From Tigriopus japonicus (Eukaryota > Arthropoda > Copepoda > Harpacticoida > Harpacticidae), in contig CM021317.1 in the NCBI GenBank assembly GCA_010645155.1, forward strand, positions 8,497,704-8,561,703: a stretch of 64,000 bases of DNA, given 5' to 3'. The notes under the pieces are model-generated. The model did not search any database, was not told the origin of the DNA, and saw only the letters and a list, made by a program, of their open reading frames with translations. The translations under genes were made by a program, and so were the position numbers. Shown here in pieces: positions 11,457 to 22,348 of this stretch (positions are counted from its first letter, which is position 1; the number at the start of each line of letters is the position of its first letter).

Positions 11457-12659
11457 GACGATGGATCCTACAACGTCCTTGGCATCTTTTGAAGTGAAAA
11501 AAAATCTTGGCTGGTTTTGAAGGCCAAACAACTTAAGGATGTTTAGGTTAAATGTGAACAATAGAAGAGTTATGAGAAAAAATTAAATGATCGAAAATGA
11601 GAAATCAAGTAAGAAAATAATTGAAACCTATTTTTTTTGTCCAGGCTGGATGCCTCAGATATTTGCTTGGTACCCTATTTTCGGAAGCGAATTTCAATTT
11701 CTTTGTGTTGGATTGAAAGTGATACATGAGGTTAAAATGTTGTTTAGAAGTGACATTATTATTCCTAGTTGAATGCAATCAGAGAAAACTAGACCAGAGA
11801 AGTGGACCAAAAATCACCAGTAAATGCAGAAATGTGGACGGAAATAGGACGAATAAATGTGAAAGGTGAAAATATATTCATATTTTTGAAGCACCTTAGG
11901 TTTGGCATATCTTATGTTCTTCTGCCTCCACGCCTCCGTTTTTTGCGGATAGCGGAAATCTGACATTTATTCTCTCCGTCTTTCCGAGATTCTTTTCCTT
12001 TTCTTTTCAAGACCTGTGAAGATACTAATCCTAGGTGGGACCATTCAAGGATCACTGAAGACCTGAGGCTAGTTTTTTAGACGCAAAGATCAATCTCAAA
12101 ATCGCACTTGGAGTATTTAAGTACGATCTTGAGATCGATCTTTTACGTCTAAAAAACTAGCCTCTGGATGCCTCGGCTTTTGGCAAAAGTCGTTTTCGAA
12201 TTCTGGGCTAGCCAGAGAAAAATCTTGTTCAACCAGTTGTCTGCTTGGTGTTTTAAAGTTCACAAGTTTAATTTCAATTTGATCGACTGAAATGTAAGCA
12301 TAATGCGCTTATCCGGCCGAACATTTGCACCTACAATCGTCCAAAAGGACGATAATAGGGTCAATTTTTCTCTCGTTTCCCCGCTTATGTATTGAGACTG
12401 TGGCAAATTTTGAAACGTTGAATGAAGTAACGCATCATGCTGAAATTCAGCAAACGACATTGATTTTTTGGTTGGAGCCACTCAAACACGATTGTGTTTT
12501 CTGATTATAGGTAAAAATTAAATTAAAAAACAAGTAAAAACAACAAGAAAACAGAAGAAAAGCAAATGGTCAAAACTTAAATGATCATTAGGTGACTAGG
12601 GATTGATGAGCATGTTTAGTCAAAGACGATTGTAGTAGAACAAAGAAGCATTTCAAAAA
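11457..12659. other. Downstream of the Tudor gene; no further gene recognised
   Basis: An ATTAAA-type polyadenylation signal is possible near 11582. The remainder holds the hairpin at 12065-12174 and otherwise nothing I can identify. Confidence 0.45.
12065..12174. repeat. Near-perfect 110-base hairpin
   Basis: The arms GAGGCTAGTTTTTTAGACG (12065 onward) and its reverse complement ending at 12174 continue for about 47 bases each with only a handful of mismatches, around a loop of about 14 bases. It could be a very small foldback MITE or a hairpin RNA; the sequence alone does not decide. No target duplication was found at its edges. Confidence 0.7.
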
Positions 12660-14297
12660 TATGAAGGCTTGAGCTTTTTCGGCAGATCATTCGACATGGG
12701 AACAGCTCTCATAAAGAACGAGTTTTACCGACAGAAACGTCTAAATCTAGGTCCTTCCAAGAGGCCAGAGGTCTCTGCACGAGTTGCATAAGGGCACGAG
12801 ATACCCATAAACTTGAATTTCTCATTCATTAACACACTACCACGTATCAAATTCCATGCCAATGTAAGATCGAGACGCGAGCGCCTATCTAGTAAAGCTT
12901 TAAGTTTCAAATGTTGGAGTCTTTTGCGGTAACATAATCTTTGCAACCCTTGTAGCTTCTTTATAAATGTTCGCTGTACCCGCTCAATGCAATGAATTTC
13001 GATTTTTAAGGCCGGATTCCAAATCTGAGAATTCGCCTCCATTATTGGGCGCGCATGGACCTGAAACAGTTCCACTCTTATGTCGGGGTTTCGACTTGTC
13101 TTTTTATTCGATGGACTAGGCCCCTTGCCTTAGCAGACAATTTCCCACAATGGTTGGTGAATCGCAAGCGATTGTCAACATGAATTCCTAAGTCTTTTTG
13201 AACATCCGCTCTCCCTATGAGAGCACCATTAAGAGTGTAGTAACTAGAAGGCAAAGCATTTCCAAATCACATTGTTATGTTTTTTAATCCGTTGAAACAC
13301 ATTTCATTGGACCTGACCCAACTTACGACGTGGTCAATGGCGTTTTGCAACATGATTTGATCCGTTTTGGTCTCAATAATTCCAAATATCTTTATATCAT
13401 CTGCAAATTTTATCAATTGGAACGGGCTTTGGACATCGAGGTCGTCGACGAATGTCAAGAAAAGAAGGGGTCCAAGTAAACTACCCTGTGGTACAACGGT
13501 ATGAACAGTTTTCCACTGAGACACTTTACCATTCAAGGTTACTCTCTGCTGTCGTTTTTGAAGCCATTGCTGAATCCATTTTCCCGTGAGTCCGCCAATT
13601 CCACACTCTCTCATTTATAACACCGAAAGTCCATGATCGGCACGATAAAAAGCTTTGGAGAAGTCTAGGTAAATGGTGTCTGCAGCTTTCCCTCGATCAA
13701 CTCCTTGTATGACAAACTCAAGATGATTTATCAGATTTATTCGGCAAGATCACCCTTTTCGAAACCCATGTTGAGAATTCGAAATCAAACCACCTGGATG
13801 AAGATGGTCCACCAATTAATCCATTAAAATGGATTCCATCAACTTGCACACCGAGGAGGTTAAGGAGATAGACCTGTAATTGTTCAAATATCTTTTGTCT
13901 CCTCCATTGAATAACGGATATACATTAGCTATCTTCCAGTACTCGGGAATACCTCCTGTTGTCAAGGATAAGTTAAATGACATGGACAGAGGTCTCCCTA
14001 TCGACAAGCCAAGGCCTTTCAAGAGGGAGATTGCTATGCCATATGACCCAGGTGCTCCTGATCTCTTTTTCCTCCTTAGCTTTTCCAAAATCTGGAAGAG
14101 TGTGAAGGTGTGAGAACTCAGATCAGCATACTTATTTGAGAGTGGACTACCAGTGAATGGTTGCACCTGATGCACATGTGACCATTCATTCAGTACATAC
14201 CGTTCATGCACACATGAACCGCAGTGTTCGTTCAGTAGCTTAGCCATGATTCCATCATCTGCCTGACTTGTTCCCGCACAGCCGGTTAGTGGCCCCA

Positions 14298-15005
14298 GTG
14301 GGGCTGATTCTCGAGAATTCTCGCTCGAGAATTCTCGAGAATTTCTCAAAAAAATCGAGGATCGAAAATTCTCGAGAATTTTTCCGAATTCTCGAGAATT
14401 TTCGAGAATTTTTTATTAGATTACTCTAGGTCATATTTTGGAATTGATGGCAAAACTGTTTCATTCAAAACAAAAGTTTCAAGTAAAAGAACAATAGGAG
14501 CCATGAGCAATGTTTGAAACTTTATAAACATCTTTATGGTACATTCGAACAAGAAAATAACTCGTGAACCAGCCCAAACAAAATCTTCTCTGTCCAGATT
14601 CGAGGCAAGATTTTGTGTCTGATTTTTTTCGAGATTCTAATGGCTGTGGTGGTGTGTACAAGAAACCCCTGTTTTGAAAATTACAGCTGATCAAAAATGC
14701 GAAAATGTCCGAAGTATTAACAATGTCAGTAGAACGTTTCAGAAATGTCAGAAATGAAATTTCAGATATTATTGTACGTGAGGTCCAATCATTGTTTTTC
14801 ACACTCATGTTCATATTGATTTTGGTATTTGGTATAAACTTAAAAAAACAAAACAATTTCAAGTGCTTTGGAAGCTTTGAATGTACATTTTTTTCGCTAT
14901 TTTCACTTTTTCTCAAATTCTCGAGAATTCTCGAGAATTTTTCTCGAATTCTCGAGAAATTCTCATTCTCGAGAATTGAAATGTTCGAGAAAATCGTCAG
15001 CCCTA
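14298..15005. mobile_element. Non-autonomous DNA element rich in TTCTCGAGAA palindromes
   Basis: This 708-base insertion lies inside the LINE. Its ends are GTGGGGCTGATTCTCGAG and, reversed, TAGGGCTGACGATTTTCTCG. Clusters of TTCTCGAGAATTCTCGAGAA occupy both subterminal regions (about 14309-14410 and 14920-14980). GGCCCCA flanks both sides (14291-14297 and 15006-15012), and the LINE frame is continuous when one copy and the element are removed. The 7-8 base duplication would fit a hAT-like element; family is inferred. Internal ORFs are not transposase-like. Confidence 0.75.
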
Positions 15006-15057
15006 GGCCCCACACGATCAGTTACTCCATTCTTGCTTCTCATGTATCCGTAGAAGG

Positions 15058-17286
15058 TAGTGATGGACCGAAAGCGCTTCCGGCCGAAATTTCGGTTTCG
15101 GTTTCGGTTATGCCTACCGAAACCGGAAGAAGACAGGCATTAATTATAAAGGATGGATTTTGACAACATTCATCAGAAAAACACTTAAGGTTCTATTTGG
15201 AGTTCCACCATCAACATTTTAGGCACTTAAATTGTCCAAAAAAATGAATGACCGTTCACGGTCCTGAAAAAATCATATCAAGTTTCTAGAGAAATTGTCA
15301 AACACGATGAAATGTGATTCGGGCTCAGGAAACTAAGTGGAACAACTTTGATTTTCTGAGTTTCTCAAAGTCAGGTCTGGATTAAAAGTTATATACCTAA
15401 AAACGTATTAAATAAATTAATTTTTGAAAATCTGGTCAGTACACTTTTAAAATAGATTTAGATATCTGCTGAATCGAAATTTCTTGAAAATATGTTGCTC
15501 AGCTGCTGAGTTATTTGAGTTTAACCGGTTCATTTTTGGCCCAAAAAAGCGAAAAAACGTTCCGGGTATATGAAAACTCAAATTCCCAAGCAAATGATAT
15601 AAATTTTTGATGTCACAAAATAAAATAAAAATCTTCATCCTTCTGTGTTTTATTGTAACATTTAAAAATACCAGTTATTAAAACTGAAGACACACTAAAA
15701 ATGCATATTTTTGAAAAATTATGTTTCCATTGATTTCAGTACATTTGGTAAGGTTTGCAAATGAAAATTGAAAAAAAAAAATGTTGAAATTGTCTTTGTA
15801 TTTTGCGAGAATTCGATATTTCTCGAAGGACCATGTTCAAATGGACCAAAATCGATTTTTTAAAACCTTATTGAATTTTGCAAAATTTGCATTGAGGACT
15901 TGCCAATATTACCTTTCCATAATTCAAAAGGCACAATACGAAAAATTGTATTTTTAGTGTGTTTTCGGAAATAATATATATTATTTTGACATCCCATGAC
16001 AAAACATAGAAGAATGAAGAATTTTTATTTTATCTTTTGACATCAAAAATCTATATCATGGAATCATGGAATGGAGTAACGCGAATAAGCTGATGGCTCG
16101 GATAAAGTTGCTGTTTTTTTGGCCTAAAATTACAGTATTTTTGGCAAAAGTTCCACTCCATTCGATAAGTGGCTAACAAGTTGATACTTTTGGCTTAAAG
16201 ATGTCAGCTTTTGGCATAACAATGTCAGCTTTTGGCATCAAAATATTTAATTTGGCCAAAAATATGTCTCAATTCGGGGCGAAAGTTTGTCATCATTTTT
16301 TTATCCTTTGGCTTCCTTCAGAACCCAGTTTTGTTTGTACAAATTCTTCGGAAAAAGCTATTATTTCTTTGAAAAGGCCCCATAAAGTACGTGTAAAATA
16401 AACAATTAGAACAAATTGCGCAAGATCCAAGTGATAGAGACAAAAAGTAGCCGAAAAAATGCAATTTTTAATACAAGTTGCACTTCATTTTGCAACTTGA
16501 ACAGGGCTTTGCTCCTCCCCTTCTGATTAATCACATTAAATGGATACTTTCCTATCCGATTGGATTTATGTCACATGCAGGCACCTCACTCTTTTGACTT
16601 CTTGTACACGTATCTTGTTTTTTACACTAAAGAATTCGCTCACTTTCTCTACAAATATAAGCTTGGCTGAAACTATCTTCACATATATTTTTGGAAAATT
16701 TAATGACATGATTCATTTTGGAGGCACACTTTACACCTAACTGACTCTGCATTAAAAATGTCAACTTGCCCTAATAGATGGTGCACTTTATTGCGAATAT
16801 GACGGTAGTTATAGTGGTGAATGCTTAATCTTAGTGCATATGCCTTTTCTTTTAGATATTTTCGAACGTTTGATTCATTTTGGAAAAGCTCTATTTTGCA
16901 AAGAACATTCATATACTTTTTGCTCAAATTTTTTCTTCCTTAAAATTAGTGATGGACCGAAAGCGCTTTCGGCCGAAATTTCGGTTTCGGTTTCGGTTTC
17001 AGTTATGCCTAAGGAAACCGAAAGCAGACATGTACTATAAAGGACAGAGTTTGACAACAAAATCGAATTATTTTTTTCCAAAAACAACTGAAATTCAAGT
17101 TTCCCGATCTTTCAAAATCTGCAGCCTACCCAACATCGAAAACATGAGCAATTTTATTTTTAAGGTGGATTTTGCATTTATATAACTTTGTAGTCAGCTG
17201 CTTTTGGTTTCGGTTTCGGTTTTGGTTAAACCCTCTTTCGGTTGAAACTTTCGATTTCGGTTATGAGCCCTTTCGGTCCATCACTA
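15058..17286. mobile_element. hAT-like element with 8-bp target-site duplication, composite
   Basis: The left end TAGTGATGGACCGAAAG and the right end CTTTCGGTCCATCACTA are inverted, followed inward by GGTTTCGGTTTCGG repeats. GTAGAAGG stands on both sides (15050-15057 and 17287-17294), and the surrounding LINE reads through when one copy is removed. An 8-bp duplication with TAGNG-type ends is typical of hAT elements. A second complete left end occurs at 16947, so 16947-17286 looks like a 340-base MITE of the same family sharing the right end. The interior carries two repeats also found elsewhere in the window (15185-15640 and 16080-16520). No transposase was found. Confidence 0.85.
16080..16520 (+). 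repeat. Dispersed repeat, inverted relative to 49060-49475
   Basis: This segment, rich in TTTTGGC and CAACTTG motifs, matches 49060-49475 in reverse complement, and a more diverged copy lies at 38265-38755. It ends in CAGGGCTTTGCTCCTCCC. It is probably a non-autonomous element; ends and target duplication were not resolved. Confidence 0.65.
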
Positions 17287-17735
17287 GTAGAAGGATCTCA
17301 AATTTCCAAGTGCGGAAAGCCCCTCTTCGAATTTCATCTTGGCTTCTTTCACTTTAACCATAGAGTTGGCTTTTTTGAATTTTAGTTTGTGAGCATGATC
17401 CTTCGTCAAGCGAAAGGTTTTCTCATAGTGTGTTTTGCTTCTAATTTCTTTGAGTAAATCGGAATTCAGCCAAAATGGTCTTGTTTTCTGGCGACGATGT
17501 CTCTTGGGAATGAAAGCATCACAATCGGCTTGAAGTCCGTCCTTGATCCTTAACCAAAAATTCTCCGACGTTTCATTCCTAGAGGGACTCCAATCAATTT
17601 GATCAAGAAATCCCTTGAAGGATCTGAAATCAGCCCTTGCATAATTCATTACTGCTTCTGACCTTTTCTGAAAATTTGGATTGTACATCAAGCCATAGAC
17701 CTCGATATTGCTGGACTGAGATGGTAGCTTCAAAA

Positions 17736-18326
17736 TTTATCATCTTTGCTCCCATTCAAGAGAAAATCTTATATTTTATAGGAGTTGTGATTTATGTAAC
17801 AAGAAACTTGTCTACCAATTTTCAGCTCAATCGAACGACGGAATCAAAAGTTATGCTTCTTTTAAATTCAGGAAGGCAAAGGCGGAAAATGAACTCGTTC
17901 TACCCCTTGTTGCAAGATCTTGCTTGATCTTGGTACATTGAAAACAAGGGTCAAGAGCGAGCAACATGACAAAAACCATGAATCTTTTGAAGCCAAGACG
18001 TCTCACATAAAAAATCATCACTTTCTGTCCACAAGGGTTCGTTCACCAAAAACAAAACCAATAGTTCACTTTTTAGGAAGAGCAACATATTTTCTTTACA
18101 AAATATTGGATTTTCGCGAGTTTTTCGCTATTGATGTCCATTTTTGAAACGTGCACGGGTCGCCCAACATATTTGATCAAATCTTAACTTACAATAGAAA
18201 TAAGTTTGTCCAACAACAAAGTTTGTAAAATAACACCTGCTCACAAGAGATCTTCATTTCGGTGTTTAGCATAGACACGGACATCTAGAGATATCTCTAG
18301 AGGTCCATGGCATAGATCAGGAAATA
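17736..18326. repeat. Partial copy of the foldback repeat family
   Basis: The stretch resembles parts of the elements at 25914-26489 and 47000-47556, including GGGTCGCCCAACAT near 18147 and the ACACCTGCTCACAAGAGAT segment near 18233. The TA-flanked MITE at 18327 lies just after this part, and related sequence (GGCCCAGTCAACCTACCGTC) continues after it near 18740. Confidence 0.55.
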
Positions 18327-18718
18327 CCGGGTGTTTCAAAAGAAACGGAACACCTAATTCCATCGTCAATAACTCATGATTGATAACATGTTTGAACCTC
18401 ACCTTTATTGGATAGGATTGGCCAAACACTTGACTTGAAAAGTCAGAAAAAGCAATTTCACCTAATTTCAATATTTAAGCGACGACGATTTTTTCCCTGA
18501 AGGGCCCTTTACGAAAACAGCGTTCGTGACTCCGACTTTTTCTCTCTTCATAAATTTGGCTAAAATCAAAAATAAGGCGACAAAAAGAGAATAACAACTT
18601 GTGTATCTTAAGAATTGTTATCTGCCGCATCTTTTTGAGCTCTATATATTTTTTGTGAGATCAACCATTTCCGAGTTACGGACATGGTTTGCTGTTCCGT
18701 TTCTTATGAATCACCCGG
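18327..18718. mobile_element. MITE with TA target duplication (mariner/Tc1-like), family 1
   Basis: The ends CCGGGTGTTTCAAAAGAAAC and, reversed, CCGGGTGATTCATAAGAAAC are inverted repeats of about 28 bases. TA precedes the left end (18325-18326) and follows the right end (18719-18720). A second, inverted copy of similar length is at 49674-50065. No protein is encoded. TA duplication is the rule for the Tc1/mariner superfamily; that assignment is inferred. Confidence 0.78.
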
Positions 18719-19199
18719 TAGTTCAAATTAGCCGATTTCAGGCCCAGTCAACCTACCGTCTCTATGTCCCAGGTATTCTCTTTGCTATTGTATCTAAATG
18801 TTACGATTTCAAAAAAGGTCTTGACTTGTGAAACATTGCCCTTAATTTGCCCTCCTTCACCTGGACGACGGTTCAAATATTTGGCGGATCAACTGATTTG
18901 AAAGCAACAAAATATTAATTTGTCGGTCTTTTTGTTTGTTCTTGGTCATAAACCAAATACTCACAAAATCCGTGGATACGCCCGCCATAACATCCATAAT
19001 GATTATGAACAATGATTTTTCACGATCACAAGTCACGATTTAATTAAGTTTTGTTTGTTCCCGGGCATCTTTCAAAAAGTACCACTTGTAGTCACTTTGA
19101 GACACGTGAGATAAAATTTCTCAAATATCAGTCTTTTGTTAAAATTTTGAAATAAAGATAAAGAGCTTTTGACCGCACTTTAGATTGTATATTTAGTGC

Positions 19200-19335
19200 T
19201 CAAGATTTGTATTCGTCAACAGTGACTAGGAGTGACCCATTTCACTTCACGTATGAATCTTAAACTCTTTTCCAGGAGTTTGCTGTCGACAAGTCAGGAT
19301 GTAAAATTCTTCATCATGGTTGCAGATGTTGTTGC
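19200..19335 (-). other. Conserved 3' UTR of GY-rich gene copy 1
   Basis: Downstream of the stop (minus strand) runs a block also found after the other three copies: CTGACTTGTCGACAGCAA, then AAAAGAGTTTAAGATTCATA, then GTGAAATGGGTCACTCCTAG and TCACTGTTGACGAATACAAA. AATACA may serve as a variant polyadenylation signal. Similarity fades soon after this block, which supports a transcribed 3' UTR under common descent or conversion. Confidence 0.7.
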
Positions 19336-20067
19336 TTAATGGTGGTAGCCATAACCGTAGGCGGAACGGTAGCCATAGGCGGGATAACCGTAGCCGTAGC
19401 TTCTGTATCCATAACCGGGCTCAGCCTCGGCCTCACGCTTGTGGTAACGTCCGTAGGATCGGTAAGCGGGATATCCGTAGCTTCGGTATCCGTATCCATG
19501 TCCGTATCCGTAGCTAGGCTCAGCCTCGGCCTCACGCTTGTGAACACGACCGTATCCGTATCCGTAGGCGGGAGAAGCATAACCGTAACCGTAAGCAGGG
19601 CCATAACCATATCCTCGAGACACATGAGTGTAGCTACCAGAGTAACCATAAGAGGGCTCAGCCTCAGCAACAGCGGTGGGTTCGGCATCAGCCTCGGCCT
19701 CACGCTTGTGGTATCGGTGACCGTAGCCATAAGAGTAACCATAAGCGGGGTAGGAGTGGCCGTAACCATAGGCAGGGTAGCCGTATCCATAACCGGGCTC
19801 GGCGTCAGCATCAGCCTCGGCCTCGCGCTTGTGCAGACCACGGTAACCATGGCCGTATCCGTAACCACCATATCCATGACCATAACCATAGCCAAGGCTG
19901 CGGTATCCGTGTCCGTATCCGTATCCGGGCTCGGCAGAAACGGCAGCGGCCAAAAGGACGGCAAGACAGATGAACTGGAAGTGTCAAAGAAAAAAAAATA
20001 ATGGAGATTGCTCAACTTTTTGATATTCTCAATTAGTATGGTTTGTTGCAATACTTACGGATTTCAT
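19336..20067 (-). CDS. Secreted Gly-Tyr-rich multi-module precursor, copy 1
   Basis: Exon 1 is 20059-20067 (Met-Lys-Ser), then a phase-0 intron (donor GTAAGT, acceptor CAG) and exon 2 at 19974-19336; 215 residues. Residues 1-17 form a signal peptide ending Val-Ser-Ala. Five Gly-Tyr-rich modules follow at 20-51, 64-92, 111-148, 157-181 and 190-215. The first four each end in His and a Lys-Arg pair. Each Lys-Arg is followed by Glu-Ala, Asp-Ala and Glu-Pro dipeptides before the next module. Known parallel: yeast alpha-factor, where a Kex2-type protease cuts after Lys-Arg and a dipeptidyl peptidase removes X-Ala. Processing here is inferred. Alternatives are a cuticle or adhesive protein, or a GY-rich antimicrobial precursor. 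A tiny first exon that interrupts the signal peptide is usual in arthropod cuticle-type genes. The protein is identical to copies 2 and 4. Confidence 0.9.
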
Positions 20068-20150
20068 GATTGTTGGGTGGATGACTTTGTCGGCAGCAAA
20101 GTTCAGCTAGAAGATTCAGTGAGACTGTGCCATTCACCAATGGTCTCGTA

Positions 20151-20159
20151 CCTTTTATA
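20151..20159 (-). promoter_or_regulatory. TATA box of GY-rich gene copy 1
   Basis: TATAAAAGG on the minus strand, followed about 30 bases downstream by CACAGTCTCACTGAATC, which contains an initiator-like CAGT. The leader to the ATG is shared by all four copies. The upstream block GGCGCTTCACCCGCCCGACG is shared only with copy 4. Confidence 0.85.
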
Positions 20160-20189
20160 TTCGATCATTTCGTCGGGCGGGTGAAGCGC

Positions 20190-22058
20190 CTTCAAACTTG
20201 CGGCACCACCTCCCCACAATACCAATGCCAACCAAAGGATGAAACCAATGGATTTAGAACAAATAAACATTCATCTAGGCTTCATGGTTTTATATTAGCA
20301 ATGTATCAAGGATTGGACTTTTACTATATTTACTATTTTTTTTGGTTGGTTGATTCAATCTAATTTGAAATTCAACCTAGAAGTGCAAATTTATATGTTT
20401 AAGGCAAACGTCTGGTATCATCTTATTTACCTCTGACTTAAATTTTTTTGCAACTATGAAATCAAAATTGATCATGTGTGTGATCATATAGTATGGCATG
20501 AGTTCTAAATTTCAAAAAAATCCGAAAAAATGATCTTCAAAGTTTTTGGACCCAAAAAATCCTCGACTTAATGCAACATGCACAAAGGCTGCTCAAGTGA
20601 GCGTTTTAAATCATTCCGTTAGCTGTAAAACAAGGCCGTTGCTCAGCCAATTGTGGCAATTCCAAGTCATGTTTTAATCTGCCGTCTACTCAAAGGGTTT
20701 AGGTTCGTGGAAACAATAGATATTTCACGTAAGGCTACCTTGGCTGGAGATTGGTCAATTATTTGCATAATTCACTTTCAGTGTGATTAAATAAAAAGCA
20801 CTTCAGCAAGCCTTGTGCTACTACAAAAATACACTAGGACTTAATAATGATACAAAGCAATAATTCAAAGATGCAGATTTGTTCAGTTGATTCTGTAGAA
20901 GTATATCAATATTTAAAAATAAGTCTCGTAAAGAAAAATGAAATAATTTTTACTGCTTCTTTCTAGCAATGTATGATGTGAAAAATGTAAAACGTCTCAT
21001 TTGCATATTTTGCATTTTTTGCTGATTTTGACAAAAACGACGAAAAAGTTGGTGGTTCCGTGGAAATTAAGGGCTTCTACTGTTATTTTTGTAAGCAAAT
21101 GGGAATTGGTCCGATTGGACCATGAGTGGGCTCAGTATCGGATGGGATCACTTTGGAGTTAGTGAGTTGGATCACAAAAACACAAACCAATTCAGAGCTA
21201 GCACCCGAACCAACTGTGATTCCCCGCGGAAGTGTAACGAAATAGGAGTGAGCTCATTTAACTTGAATGAAAAGGAACTACTAGGAAGCTCAATAAAACT
21301 GAAGCAATGATGTTAGTAAAACGAATGAGATGATGTTAGAAATCTTTCTATAAGACCCTATATGAATCATATACAATCCAATCTGATCCAGATTTGCACC
21401 AATCTGGATCTGAGCCGGCTTCAAAGTTTTGATTTCTGTTCTGAAACAAACAGTTTAATCTGGAAAGTCGCTTAATTGATCTTGATCCAGAACCAAAAAA
21501 TCTTGGCAAATCAACACATTTTGCATTTTATTGCATTTTTCCCCTTGTATTAGCATATTTTTCCTCTTTTACTTTTCATTTACATTTTGTGTCATTTTTT
21601 CATATTTTTGTACATTATTCACTCTGTTTAATTACATTTTATTTACCACTCTAATGATACTGTACATCTCATTTTCTACCAAATAAACTGAGCTCATTTA
21701 CAACCAGACTTAAGGAGAGGTTTCTAAATGCAAAATAGCAAGCATATCCAAGGACTTAGACTTTTTGAAAACACGCGAAAATTTAAATGACTTGAAATTG
21801 TTAAACTCCATTCTTTATACTGCATGTTTGCTTTTGGTTTCGGTAGGCATGACGGAAACCGAATGTGATTTATCAGGTGTAATTTTAAGACAGATATGTG
21901 ATTAATTGTTGCTAGAAAAACAAGTGCCACTTTGATATTTGGTTACGGTGTTCCGTGATACATAAATAATAAATAACAAACTAAATCCGTAAAAATAATT
22001 AATTGTAAAAATTGGATGGCAGAATAAAATTTTTCTTGAGGAGTAAGACTAGTCGTGT
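20190..22058. other. Spacer with no recognised gene
   Basis: AT-rich, with short low-complexity ORFs only. Near 21834 a fragment with TTTGGTTTCGGTAGGCATG suggests a degraded copy of the hAT-like family seen at 15058. Confidence 0.4.
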
Positions 22059-22067
22059 GGTAACACC

Positions 22068-22339
22068 ACAAACTACCCCCAGACTTCTCAATTCTAGCTA
22101 AGCAGGCAGACCGCTGTGACAGTGCGGAGATCCGTGACCTCTAGATGACGTAGGCTGTTTTTTCTGAATTGACTCTGAGAATCGAACTTCAAAAAGGATA
22201 TTTGCGTTACAAACACGGTGGCGCACTCTATGACGTTCCTTATGAAACAATCATTTTTACCAATGTTGTTAGGTAATCCCTCATAGAGGGCGGTTTTGTC
22301 GACGTCAAAATTGAGATATCTCTATTTTATTTATCTATG
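22068..22339. mobile_element. 272-base repeat, copy A, with 9-bp target duplication
   Basis: GGTAACACC flanks both sides (22059-22067 and 22340-22348). The body matches 23486-23757 at all but about two of 272 positions, so both are young. No terminal inverted repeats are visible: one end is ACAAACTACCCCC, the other is TTATTTATCTATG. A box-B-like GTTCGATTCTC lies on the minus strand. The class is unresolved (SINE or a DNA element making 9-bp duplications). Confidence 0.8.
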
Positions 22340-22348
22340 GGTAACACC

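Larger units (their letters stand above)
12660..17735 (-). mobile_element. Decayed LINE (non-LTR retrotransposon), split by two insertions
   Basis: Read on the minus strand, the parts occur in natural order. At 17733-17295 lies the linker after the endonuclease, with a conserved Trp-Leu-Asn-Ser-Asp-Leu block. After a short piece at 15049-15013, the reverse transcriptase starts at 14290-13816 with Gly-Ala-Pro-Gly-Ser and Phe-Asn-Gly-Gly-Asp-Lys. A Tyr-Leu-Asp-Phe-Ser-Lys-Ala-Phe segment lies near 13680, and 13614-13267 carries Val-Pro-Gln-Gly-Ser-Leu-Leu-Gly-Pro and Phe-Ala-Asp-Asp. The C-terminal region with Pro-Ile-Met-Glu-Ala-Asn-Ser-Gln-Ile-Trp-Asn-Pro is at 13075-12725. Stops and frameshifts break it. 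Elements at 14298-15005 and 15058-17286 interrupt it; removing them restores one reading frame across both junctions. The endonuclease itself is missing. The clade (CR1- or Jockey-like) is inferred only. Confidence 0.85.

Noticed and set aside
19339..20001. 220-residue plus-strand ORF opposite GY-rich copy 1, and similar ones at copies 2-4
   Set aside because: It is the mirror of the codon repeats in the real gene. It has no proper start context, and the minus-strand gene has promoter, splice sites and signal peptide.
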